Of a stretch of 64,000 nt of DNA, positions 21,964 to 29,609 are shown piece after piece (within the stretch, counting starts at the first letter, position 1; the number at the start of each line of letters is the position of its first letter). The DNA is from Streptacidiphilus jiangxiensis. GTDB lineage: Bacteria; Actinomycetota; Actinomycetes; Streptomycetales; Streptomycetaceae. The notes beneath the pieces are model-generated. The model was given only the letters and a program-made list of their open reading frames with translations. It was not told the origin of the DNA and ran no database searches. Where the stretch lies: contig NZ_FOAZ01000031.1 in NCBI RefSeq assembly GCF_900109465.1, positions 1 through 64,000 on the forward strand, given 5' to 3'. A program made the translations under genes and the position numbers.

Positions 21964-23448
21964 GTGCCACTGTTCCCCCGCCGCAGATCCCGGCGGCCGC
22001 TGGCCGCCCTCGCCGCGACCGCCGCAGCGCTGAGCGGGCTGCTGCTCGCCGGCACGGGCCCCGCGCACGCGGCCACCGGGCCGACCGAGATCAGCATCGA
22101 CCCGTTCACCAACACCACCAGCCAGCACGCCACCGAACTGGAGCCGGACACCTTCGCCTACGGCAACACCGTCGTCGCCTCCTCGCAGGTCGGCCGCTTC
22201 ACCGACGGCGGCGCGTCCGACATCGGCTGGAACACCTCCACCGACGGCGGCACCACCTGGCAGCACGGCATGCTGCCCGGCATCACCGTCTACCAGGGCG
22301 GCAGTTGGGCCCGGGTCTCCGACCCGGCCGTGGCCTACGACGCCAAGCACGGCACCTGGATGGTCTCCGGCCTGGTGATCGACGCGAACGTGAACGGGGC
22401 CGGCGTCAGCGTCAGCCGCTCGGCCGACGGGATCACCTGGCAGAATCCGGTGCTGGCGGTGGGCAACGACGGCAAGGGCTACGACAAGGAGTGGATCGTC
22501 TGCGACGACTCCGCCACCAGCCCCTACTACGGCAACTGTTACGTCGAGGTCGACGTCACCTCCTCCAACAACCTGGTGGAGCTGGCCGTCTCCAGAGACG
22601 GCGGGGCGACCTGGTCGGCGCCGCTCTCACCCTCGGGGAGCCGCAACCACGGCCTGGGCGGGCAACCGCTCGTGCAGCCCAACGGCACCGTCGTGGTGCC
22701 GTTCTCCACCAACGGGACCTCGATCCGCGCCTTCACCTCCACCAACGGCGGCGGCTCCTGGAACTCGACCAAGCTGGTGTCCAGCGTCAGCGAGCACCCG
22801 GTCGCGGGCGGCCTGCGGGACGGCGGCGGGCTGCCGAGCGCGGAGATCGACGCTTCCGGCAAGATCTACGTCGCCTGGCAGGACTGCCGGTTCCGCACCA
22901 ACTGCGCCTCCAACGACATCGTCTGGTCGATGTCGACGGACGGTTCGACCTGGTCCGCCGTCACCCGGGTGCCGATCGACGCGACCACGAGCACGGTGGA
23001 CCACTTCATCCCCGGCATCGGCGTCGACCACACCACCTCGGGCGCCACCGCGAAACTGGGCCTCTACTACTACTTCTACCCGAACGCCAACTGCACCGCC
23101 GCGACGTGCCAGTTGGAGGTCGGCTACACCTCCTCGGCGAACGGCGGCACCACCTGGAGCACCGCGCAGACCGTCGCCGGGCCGATGTCGCTCTCCCAGA
23201 TCGCCTCGACCACGCAGGGATCGATGGTGGGCGACTACCTCTCCTGCTCGGTCGTGAACGGCAAGGGCGTGGCCGTCTTCGCGGTCGGGCAGACCCCGAC
23301 CAACGGCCAGGCCTTCGACGAGGGCATGTACACCGTCTCCGGCGGCCTCACCGTCACGGCCGGCACCGTCCCGACGGCGACCGACCCCGTCGTCTACACC
23401 GCGCACACCGCCAACGGGAACGCGTCGTTCTACCGCAACGCGAACTAG
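21964..23448 (+). CDS. Secreted sialidase-fold (BNR/Asp-box) protein
   Basis: 494 residues. The N-terminus has twin basic residues then a hydrophobic core (LAALAATAAALSGLLLAGT) and A-H-A-A, a Sec-type (possibly Tat-like) export signal of about 36 residues. The mature part has at least five Asp-box repeats (STDGGTTW, SRDGGATW, TNGGGSW, STDGSTW, NGGTTW), the signature of six-bladed sialidase propellers. The catalytic Arg triad and Tyr/Glu pair are not obvious, so it may be a non-sialidase glycan-binding or hydrolase member. Start GTG 21964 has AAAGGA 6-7 nt upstream; the frame is open from 21745. It is divergent from the 2TM gene. Confidence 0.8.
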   Translation: MPLFPRRRSRRPLAALAATAAALSGLLLAGTGPAHAATGPTEISIDPFTNTTSQHATELEPDTFAYGNTVVASSQVGRFTDGGASDIGWNTSTDGGTTWQHGMLPGITVYQGGSWARVSDPAVAYDAKHGTWMVSGLVIDANVNGAGVSVSRSADGITWQNPVLAVGNDGKGYDKEWIVCDDSATSPYYGNCYVEVDVTSSNNLVELAVSRDGGATWSAPLSPSGSRNHGLGGQPLVQPNGTVVVPFSTNGTSIRAFTSTNGGGSWNSTKLVSSVSEHPVAGGLRDGGGLPSAEIDASGKIYVAWQDCRFRTNCASNDIVWSMSTDGSTWSAVTRVPIDATTSTVDHFIPGIGVDHTTSGATAKLGLYYYFYPNANCTAATCQLEVGYTSSANGGTTWSTAQTVAGPMSLSQIASTTQGSMVGDYLSCSVVNGKGVAVFAVGQTPTNGQAFDEGMYTVSGGLTVTAGTVPTATDPVVYTAHTANGNASFYRNAN

Positions 23449-23464
23449 GGTCCTCTGCGAGAGT

Positions 23465-23500
23465 GCTGGTCACGGCCGTTCGCTGACGGCCGCGACCAGC
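23465..23500 (+). terminator. Terminator after the sialidase-like gene
   Basis: GCTGGTC-a-CGGCCGT pairs with ACGGCCG-c-GACCAGC (14 paired bases, one internal mismatch, 6-nt loop), 17 bp after the stop. A second GC stem (about 23523-23547) follows. Confidence 0.75.
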
Positions 23501-23629
23501 GCCTCGGCCCTGCACCCTCGGCGGGGGCGCCGGGACGGCGCCTCCGGGCGCGCAGTCGATATTCGCTTGCCGACCCTCGTCACGCAGGTCAAGGTCGCCG
23601 GAGACCTGACGAAGACGAAGGCAGAGAAG

Positions 23630-24043
23630 ATGACCGCGCAGAACCTCCCCGTCGATCACGAACTCATCCAGCAGGCAGCCCACGTGTCACGCACTCGCTG
23701 CCGGGGTGACCACCACACCATGGCGGCCGCGGCCCGCGCCAGGGACGGACGCATCGTCACCGCCGTGAACGCCTACCACTTCACCGGAGGCCCCTGCGCC
23801 GAACTGGTCCTCATCGGAACGGCCGCCGCCCAGGGCATCTACGAGCTGGACACCATCGTCGCTGTGGGCGACCGCGACCGAGGGGTCGTTCCCCCGTGCG
23901 GCCGGTGCCGACAGGTCCTTCTCGACTACTTCCCCGACATCAAGGTCATCGTGGGCGGGGGCCACCGCACCCGGACCGTCCTCATCACCGACCTGTTGCC
24001 CGAGAGCTACGTCTGGGCCGACCACCAACTCGAGGCCGAGTGA
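23630..24043 (+). CDS. Blasticidin-S deaminase-like cytidine deaminase family protein
   Basis: 137 residues of the zinc cytidine-deaminase fold. Active-site residues are Cys56 and Glu58 in G-G-P-C-A-E-L-V, and Cys90 and Cys93 in P-P-C-G-R-C-R-Q-V. Around these the sequence closely tracks Aspergillus terreus blasticidin-S deaminase as I recall it: VNxYHFTGGPCAELVxxGTA, DRGxxxPCGRCRQVLLD and LLPxxYVW are shared, which ordinary cytidine deaminases lack. The predicted reaction is deamination of the cytosine of blasticidin S or a similar peptidyl-nucleoside antibiotic. ATG 23630 is chosen because homology begins shortly after it. No biosynthetic genes adjoin, so it is more likely a resistance or salvage gene. 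Confidence 0.85.
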   Translation: MTAQNLPVDHELIQQAAHVSRTRCRGDHHTMAAAARARDGRIVTAVNAYHFTGGPCAELVLIGTAAAQGIYELDTIVAVGDRDRGVVPPCGRCRQVLLDYFPDIKVIVGGGHRTRTVLITDLLPESYVWADHQLEAE

Positions 24044-24191
24044 GCCGCGCCCGGACGGCTCGGGCCGGGAACCGGTACCGGCGCTCCCGCGTGATCGTCT
24101 CCGACCAGGTGTGACGGGGCCCGCCGCAGGGAAGGGCCGCAGAGCCCGGCCCCCGCGGCCCGGCCCCGAACCCGTACCCCGGAGGAGATCC

Positions 24192-25739
24192 ATGCTGAAC
24201 CTGTCGGTCCTGCTCGAGGATTCCGCGCGCACGCACCCGCACCGCGACGCGGTGGTCCTGGGGCCGACGCGGCTCACCTACGCCCAGGTCGACGCGGCCG
24301 CGAACCAGGTCGCCGGCCTGCTGGTGGAACGCGGCATCCGCCCCGGCGACAAGGTCGCCCTGAGCTGCCCCAACCTGCCGTGGTTCCCGATCGTCTACTA
24401 CGGCGTCCTCAAGGCCGGAGCCGTCGTGGTCCCGCTCAACGTGCTGCTGAAGCCACGTGAGATCGCCTACCACCTGCGGGACGCGGACGTGAAGGCCTAC
24501 TTCTGCTTCGAGGGCACGCCGGAGCTGCCGATGGGCGCCGCCGGCTGGGCGGCGTTCCGCGAGGTGGCCACGGTCGAGCAGTTCTTCCTGATCACGGCCG
24601 ACCCGGCCGCGCCGAGCCCGATCGACGACGCGGAGACGCTGGCGGCGGCGCTCGAAGGCCGGAGCCCGGTCTTCGACGCGGTCCCCACCGAGGCGGACGA
24701 CACCGCGATCATCCTCTACACCTCGGGCACCACCGGGCAGGCGAAGGGCGCCGAACTCTCCCACGCCAGCACGATGATGAACGTCATGGCGTGCAACCGC
24801 ATGTTCCGGACCACGCCGGCCACCGACAGCCAACTGCTCTGCCTGCCTCTGTTCCACACCTTCGGCGCGACGATCCAGATGCACGCCGGCTTCTCGATGG
24901 CCGCCACGCTCCACCTGATGCCGCGGTTCGACGCGGCCGCGGCCGTCCGGCTGATGGAGAGCGAGGAGATCACCTTCTTCGCCGGGGTGCCGACGATGTG
25001 GTGGGGCCTGCTCTCCGCGCTCACCGACGACGTCGACGTGGACCGGATCGCCCGCAACCTGCGCATCGGCGTCTCCGGCGGCGCGAGCCTGCCGGTGGAG
25101 ATCATCCACCAGGTCCGGGACCGGCTCCACGTGCAGATCCTGGAGGGCTACGGCCTGTCCCAGACCAGCCCGGTGGTCACCTTCAGCGACCCTGACCGGG
25201 AGCCGCGGGCCGGCTCGATCGGCGTGCCGATCTGGGGCGTGCAGGTCAAGCTGATCGCGGAGGACTGGTCGGAGGTGACCGGGACGGGTGAGCTCGGCGA
25301 GATCGCCGTCAAGGGCCACAACGTGATGAAGGGCTACTACAGCCGGCCCGAGGCCACGGCCGAGGTGCTGAGGGACGGTTGGTTCCGCACCGGCGACCTC
25401 GCCCGCAGGGACGAGGACGGCTTCTACTACGTCGTCGACCGCTCGAAGGACATGATCATCCGCGGGGGCTTCAACGTCTACCCGCGCGAGATCGAGGAGG
25501 TGCTGATGACGCACCCCGCCGTCAGCCTGGCCGCCGCCGTCGGCGTGCCGCACGAGAGCCACGGCGAGGAGGTCAAGGCCCTGGTCATCCTCGCGGCGGG
25601 CGCGGCGGCGACCCCGGACGAGCTGATCGCCTGGGGCCGGGAGCAGATGGCCGGCTACAAGTACCCGCGCATCGTGGAGATCGTCGAGTCCCTGCCGATG
25701 ACCGCCACCGGCAAGATCCTCAAGCGGGAGCTGCGCTGA
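24192..25739 (+). CDS. Long/medium-chain acyl-CoA ligase (AMP-dependent)
   Basis: 515 residues of the ANL superfamily: Y-T-S-G-T-T-G-Q-A-K-G (P-loop-like), F-H-T-F-G, G-Y-G-L-S-Q-T-S-P-V-V, G-W-F-R-T-G-D-L-A, R-G-G-F-N-V-Y-P-R-E-I-E-E-V-L and C-terminal catalytic Lys in T-G-K-I-L-K-R-E-L. It activates a carboxylic acid to its CoA thioester via an adenylate; the N-terminal acid pocket cannot be read for chain length. The ATG has a strong GGAGGAG 5 nt upstream. A paralogue of similar design lies at 46349. It is followed by an acetyltransferase remnant. Confidence 0.9.
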   Translation: MLNLSVLLEDSARTHPHRDAVVLGPTRLTYAQVDAAANQVAGLLVERGIRPGDKVALSCPNLPWFPIVYYGVLKAGAVVVPLNVLLKPREIAYHLRDADVKAYFCFEGTPELPMGAAGWAAFREVATVEQFFLITADPAAPSPIDDAETLAAALEGRSPVFDAVPTEADDTAIILYTSGTTGQAKGAELSHASTMMNVMACNRMFRTTPATDSQLLCLPLFHTFGATIQMHAGFSMAATLHLMPRFDAAAAVRLMESEEITFFAGVPTMWWGLLSALTDDVDVDRIARNLRIGVSGGASLPVEIIHQVRDRLHVQILEGYGLSQTSPVVTFSDPDREPRAGSIGVPIWGVQVKLIAEDWSEVTGTGELGEIAVKGHNVMKGYYSRPEATAEVLRDGWFRTGDLARRDEDGFYYVVDRSKDMIIRGGFNVYPREIEEVLMTHPAVSLAAAVGVPHESHGEEVKALVILAAGAAATPDELIAWGREQMAGYKYPRIVEIVESLPMTATGKILKRELR

Positions 25740-25742
25740 CCG

Positions 25743-25942
25743 ACCCCGACGCCACCTCCCTCGACGAACCCGTCGGCGCGTCCCTGCGCGGGCACCACGC
25801 CCACCCGGCGCGCCTACGGGCCCGCGACGAGCACGCGTTCCTGCACGTCGCCGAGGCCGACACCGGCGCGATCGCCCTCCACGAGCGGCTCGGCTCCGCC
25901 ACCCGCGCCCGGGTGACCGTCCGGGGGTTCCGCACCCCGTAA
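25743..25942 (+). pseudogene. GNAT acetyltransferase C-terminal remnant
   Basis: In the frame ending at the TAA 25940-25942 the translation contains F-L-H-V-A-E-A-D-T-G-A-I-A-L-H-E-R-L-G, then a V-T-V-R-G-F-R-T-P end. This is the standard C-terminal helix/strand of FR47-like GNAT enzymes (FLHV-x-x-x-N-x-x-A-I-x-L-Y-E-R-L-G-F). No start codon, acetyl-CoA loop or upstream half is present; the frame opens only within the ligase gene. It is best read as the decayed 3' end of an acetyltransferase gene left behind by a deletion. Confidence 0.6.
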
Positions 25943-25975
25943 GACGCGTGACCAGCATGCGATACGGCGTCTCTT

Positions 25976-25999
25976 CATTGGACACATGTCTAGTCAATG
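25976..25999. promoter_or_regulatory. Imperfect dyad upstream of the DUF485/symporter operon
   Basis: CATTG (25976-25980) and CAATG (25995-25999) flank a GACACATGTC core. It lies 65 bp before the DUF485 start and may be an operator for one of the nearby TetR proteins. Confidence 0.35.
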
Positions 26000-26063
26000 T
26001 CCTCGTGGCTGGCTACGCTGACGCCCACTCTCCAGCCGCCTCGTCACCCCGAGGACTGATTCC

Positions 26064-26474
26064 ATGCATCCCACGTCCCACAGATCGGCCGGCCGCCGGC
26101 ACGAAGAACCGGCTGTCTCGGCGCTGCGCGGGCAGGCGCGGCTCGTCGACCGGCGGCTCGTCCTGGTGAACGGCGTCTTCTTCACCGTGTTGGTGGTCCT
26201 GGCCGGGGCCGCGCCCGGCGTGCTGGCGACGGAGGTGGTCGGCCGGATCAACGTGGGCCTGCTGCTCTGCCTGGCCCTCGGCCTGCTCGCGCTGTGCACG
26301 TCCGTCGGCTACGACCGTCGGCTGGCCCGCGAATGGGACCCGGAGGCCGACCGGCTCCGGACCCGGCACGAGGAGCGCGCGGCGGCCGAGCAGGCCGCCG
26401 CCGCGCAGAACGCCGAAGCACGGCAGTACTGGGGCTGGGAGTCGCCCACCGAGCACCGCGGGGGCGAGTGGTGA
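26064..26474 (+). CDS. DUF485 family membrane protein (YjcH-like)
   Basis: 136 residues: an N-terminal cytosolic stretch (L-R-G-Q-A-R-L-V-D-R-R-L), two membrane helices (about 35-53 and 60-80), then a charged, Glu/Ala-rich cytosolic tail. DUF485 proteins are encoded directly before acetate symporter genes and probably assist them. Here its TGA overlaps the GTG start of the symporter (GTGA, 26471-26474), indicating tight coupling. The tail is longer than in E. coli YjcH. It is likely regulated from the dyad-containing upstream region. Confidence 0.82.
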   Translation: MHPTSHRSAGRRHEEPAVSALRGQARLVDRRLVLVNGVFFTVLVVLAGAAPGVLATEVVGRINVGLLLCLALGLLALCTSVGYDRRLAREWDPEADRLRTRHEERAAAEQAAAAQNAEARQYWGWESPTEHRGGEW

Positions 26475-28075
26475 GCCCGGCCCTGCTGGCGGGGACGCAC
26501 ACCCCCGTCCTGATCGCGTTCCTCGCCTTCGTGGCCGTCGCACTGCTGCTCTGCGTCCTGGTCGGACCGGACCGCGACGAGGTCGCCGACTTCTACACCG
26601 CCAACCGCACCCTGACGCCGTTCCAGAACGGGCTGGCGCTGTCCGGCGACTACATCTCCGCCGCGACCATGCTCGGCACCACCGGCATCATCGCCCTCTC
26701 CGGCTACGACGGCATCCTGCTCGACGTGAGCACGGCGTTCGCGCTCAGCACGCTGCTCGTGATGGCCCGACCACTGCGCAACGCCGGCCGGTACACGCTC
26801 GGCGACATCTTCGCCCTGCGCGCTCCCGGGAGCGCGCCGCGGATCGCCGCAGCCGTGGCGACGCTCGCGGTCTCGATCCCGTTCCTGATCGTCCAGCTCA
26901 CCGGCGCCGGCGCGGCGACGGCGATGCTGCTGGGCATGAGCAGCGCGGGTGCCCAACAGGCGTGCATCGTGCTGATCGGCACGCTCATGGTCGCCTACAC
27001 CGTCGCGGGCGGCATGCGCGGCACGAGTCTGATGCAGATCGCCAAGGTGGTGCTGGTGACCGCCACCCTCGCGGTCACCATCCTCTACGTGCTGGCCCGC
27101 TTCCACTGGAGCCCGGACGCGCTGCTGAGCGCCGCCGCCAGGGGCAGCGGCCACCCGGCCAGCTACCTGCGCTCCGCCTCCCAGCTGGGCGTCACCGCGA
27201 GCGGCCCGCTGAACATCGCCGGGCTGCACTTCACGGTCGTCCTCGGCGCGGCCTGCATGCCGCACATGATCATGCGTATCAGCGCCATGCCGGACGGCGC
27301 CACCGCGCGCCGGTCCACCCGCTACGCGTTCGGCATCGTCGGCGTCTACGGCGTGGCGCTCGCGGTGCTGGGCCTCGGCGCGGCGGCGGTCGTGGGCGCG
27401 CCCATGATCTCCGCGGTCAACCCGAACGGCCAGGCGGCGCTGCTGCTGCTCGCCGGGAACCTGGCGGGCGGCCCCACCACGACGGCGGGCATCACCCTGC
27501 TGACTGCCGTCGCCTGCACGGTCTTCGTCACGGTGCTCGCCGTGGTCGCGGGCATCACGCTCACCGCCGCCGCGACCCTCGCCCACGACGTGCACGCCTA
27601 CGCCGTCCGCCACGGCCGGCTCAGCCAGGCCAAGGAGGTCCGCACGGTCCGCTGGGCCGCGCTGCTCTTCGGCGTCGTCGGCATCGGCCTCTCGGTCGAG
27701 GCCCAGGGCTACAACGTGCAGTTCCTGTCCATGCTGGCGGTCACCGTCGCGGCCTCGGCGGTGCTGCCCGCGCTGGTCCACAGTCTCTTCTGGCGCGGCT
27801 ACAACCGCACCGGACTGCTGTGGTCCGTCTACGGCGGGACGGTGCTCGCGATCGGGCTGCAGCTGATCTCGCCGACGGTCTCCGGTCGGCCGGGCACGCT
27901 CTTCCCGAACCTGGACTTCGCCTGGTTCCCGCTGCAGAGCGTCGGCATCGTCTCGATCCCGGCCGCGTTCCTGCTGGGCTGGGCCGGCAGCAGGTTCGGC
28001 GCCCGCCGCAACGCCCCGCAGGTCGACCAGGAGGCGGTGGAGCTGCGCATCCTGACGGGGATCGGCTCCGAGTAA
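26471..28075 (+). CDS. Sodium:solute symporter, cation/acetate type (ActP/MctC-like)
   Basis: 534 residues with about 13 membrane helices. The N-terminal D-F-Y-T-A-N-R-T-L-T-P-F-Q-N-G-L-A-L-S-G-D-Y motif and G-L-H-F-T-V-V-L-G-A-A-C-M-P-H are typical of SSS-family monocarboxylate (acetate/pyruvate) symporters. It imports short-chain acids with a cation. The start is GTG 26471 overlapping the DUF485 stop; GTG 26468 is also in frame. A hairpin terminator follows. Two TetR genes converge downstream; either may regulate it. Confidence 0.88.
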   Translation: MSPALLAGTHTPVLIAFLAFVAVALLLCVLVGPDRDEVADFYTANRTLTPFQNGLALSGDYISAATMLGTTGIIALSGYDGILLDVSTAFALSTLLVMARPLRNAGRYTLGDIFALRAPGSAPRIAAAVATLAVSIPFLIVQLTGAGAATAMLLGMSSAGAQQACIVLIGTLMVAYTVAGGMRGTSLMQIAKVVLVTATLAVTILYVLARFHWSPDALLSAAARGSGHPASYLRSASQLGVTASGPLNIAGLHFTVVLGAACMPHMIMRISAMPDGATARRSTRYAFGIVGVYGVALAVLGLGAAAVVGAPMISAVNPNGQAALLLLAGNLAGGPTTTAGITLLTAVACTVFVTVLAVVAGITLTAAATLAHDVHAYAVRHGRLSQAKEVRTVRWAALLFGVVGIGLSVEAQGYNVQFLSMLAVTVAASAVLPALVHSLFWRGYNRTGLLWSVYGGTVLAIGLQLISPTVSGRPGTLFPNLDFAWFPLQSVGIVSIPAAFLLGWAGSRFGARRNAPQVDQEAVELRILTGIGSE

Positions 28076-28082
28076 CCGGCTC

Positions 28083-28114
28083 CGCCGGTCGGGCGCGGCC
28101 GCGGCCGACCGGCG
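28083..28114. terminator. Bidirectional terminator between symporter and TetR genes
   Basis: CGCCGGTCGG (28083-28092) pairs with CCGACCGGCG (28105-28114). The 12-nt loop is itself GC self-complementary. It sits between converging genes. Confidence 0.65.
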
Positions 28115-28128
28115 AGGTCGAGCGTGCG

Positions 28129-28743
28129 TCAGTTGCCGGACACGGCCTCGGGCTCGACGCCGCCCAGGACCGCCCACCAGGCGCCGGCCAGCTCGTCCAG
28201 CAGCAGGTCGCGGTCGGGCTGCCAGGCGCCCTGGACCACGGTGTCCATGGCCACCTGGTGGAACTGCCGCAGCAGCAACTGCAGGCGCACCCGCGCCCGC
28301 GCCGGATCGCCGCAGCGCTCCAGGTACTCCGGGAGCGCCTCGACCAGCCGCTCGACGGCCGCGGAACGGCCTCGGGCGACGGTGCCCTCCACCGCCATCG
28401 CCTCGTTGAGCGCGGCGAGCAGGCGCGCGTGCGCCTCGTACCAGCCGAGTGACGCCTCCAGCCAGCGCCGCAGACCCGCGCGGGTGCCGAGCGCCTTCGG
28501 CAGGGTCGCGTAGACGCCCCGGTCGGACGGGGTCACCCGGTCCAGCAGGGCGGCCGCCGCCTCCGCCTTGGAGCGGAAGTGCACGTAGAACGTGGCCCGG
28601 CTGGCCCCGGCCCGCCGGACGATCTCGTCCACCGTGGCCGCGGCGTAGTCCGTCTCCTCCAGCACCTCACGCACCGCGTCGAGCAGCCGCCGCCGGGTCT
28701 GCTCCCGGTACTCGCTGCGCAAGGAAGAAGTCACGGCCGCCAC
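28129..28743 (-). CDS. TetR family regulator
   Basis: 204 residues. HTH at about 18-65 (RRLLDAVREVLEETDYAAATV ... ASRATFYVHFRSKAEAA). The C-terminal domain is helical with W-A-V-L-G near the end. The start is GTG 28743, one base after the stop of the preceding TetR gene, so the two regulators form an operon. Targets may include the symporter operon or a distant gene. The ligand is unknown. Confidence 0.87.
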   Translation of the reverse strand: MAAVTSSLRSEYREQTRRRLLDAVREVLEETDYAAATVDEIVRRAGASRATFYVHFRSKAEAAAALLDRVTPSDRGVYATLPKALGTRAGLRRWLEASLGWYEAHARLLAALNEAMAVEGTVARGRSAAVERLVEALPEYLERCGDPARARVRLQLLLRQFHQVAMDTVVQGAWQPDRDLLLDELAGAWWAVLGGVEPEAVSGN

Positions 28744-28744
28744 C

Positions 28745-29482
28745 CTATCCCGTGGGGACCGAGGTGGTGGGCGGCCCCTGCTGCAGGGACAGTCGGGCGA
28801 CGAGGGCGTCCAGGAAGAGGTCGAGCGCGAAGGGGAAGGCGCTGCGGCTCGTCTCGCGGGTGAGCAGGTGGGCGGTGGCCGCGATGTTGGGGTGGGTCTG
28901 GGCGTCCAGGCGCGGATAGGTGTCGCGCCAGGCGGTGCGGTCGGCCTCGGCCGCGGCCGGTGGCAGGGCGAGCGCGGCGGCGTCCAGCGCCGCGAAGGCC
29001 AGGCCCAGGTCGGCGAAGGAGCCGTGGATCCGGGCCAGGTCGGTGTCGGGGAACCCTGCCGCGCGCAGCACGCCGATGATGGCCTCGACGGCGCGGGTCT
29101 CGTGGACGCGTCCGGTCGTGCGGTGCGCGGCGAGCAGGGCGACCTGGGGGTGGCTCAGGTAGGCCGCGTGCATGCGCATGCCGAGATCGCGCAGGTCCGT
29201 TCGCCACTGCCCGGACGAGGCCCAGCCGTCGAGCGCCCGACGGACCATCTCGTCGGCAAGGGCGAGCAACAGGTCGTCGGTGCCACGGAAGTAGCGGTAG
29301 ACGGCGCTCGGGTCGGCGCCGAGCGCCAGGCCGAGGCGCCGGACCGAGAGCGCGGCCGCGCCCTGCTGTCCGACCAGCCGGATCGCGGTCTCGACGATCA
29401 GCTGCTCGGACAGGACCACGCCCTGTTTGGTCGGGCGCCTGCGCCGCCGCTCGGGCTCGGGAACCACCACTCGCTGTGCCAT
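28745..29482 (-). CDS. TetR family regulator (class with TetR_C-type ligand domain)
   Basis: 245 residues. The N-terminus is highly basic (PERRRRRPTKQG), then an HTH at about 25-72 (IVETAIRLVGQQGAAALSVRRLGLALGADPSAVYRYF). The C-terminal domain (H-P-Q-V-A-L-L-A-A-H ... F-x-F-A-L-D-L-F-L-D-A-L) resembles the TetR/tetracycline-type ligand domain. It is divergent from the amino acid permease, with a perfect TGTCAA-N5-TTGACA dyad between them, so it probably represses the permease/amidohydrolase operon. The second TetR gene follows immediately. Confidence 0.87.
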   Translation of the reverse strand: MAQRVVVPEPERRRRRPTKQGVVLSEQLIVETAIRLVGQQGAAALSVRRLGLALGADPSAVYRYFRGTDDLLLALADEMVRRALDGWASSGQWRTDLRDLGMRMHAAYLSHPQVALLAAHRTTGRVHETRAVEAIIGVLRAAGFPDTDLARIHGSFADLGLAFAALDAAALALPPAAAEADRTAWRDTYPRLDAQTHPNIAATAHLLTRETSRSAFPFALDLFLDALVARLSLQQGPPTTSVPTG

Positions 29483-29513
29483 GGCGGGACCTTACGCGAT
29501 GAGTCAACGAATA

Positions 29514-29530
29514 TGTCAACACCATTGACA
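29514..29530. promoter_or_regulatory. Perfect dyad operator between TetR and permease genes
   Basis: TGTCAACACCATTGACA has perfect 6-bp arms and a 5-bp spacer. The right arm TTGACA is a consensus -35 for the permease direction, so binding would occlude RNA polymerase. Confidence 0.65.
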
Positions 29531-29609
29531 CGAGAAGGGAGTCGCTGGTTCCGTATGGTTTCACCAGCGCCGAGCGCGCCCTCCCCGTAGCCCGTGAGGC
29601 GGTGGATCC

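Noticed and set aside
25720..25935. A 71-codon minus-strand ORF after the acyl-CoA ligase
   Set aside because: It overlaps the plus-strand acetyltransferase remnant, whose recognisable GNAT motif explains the open frames.
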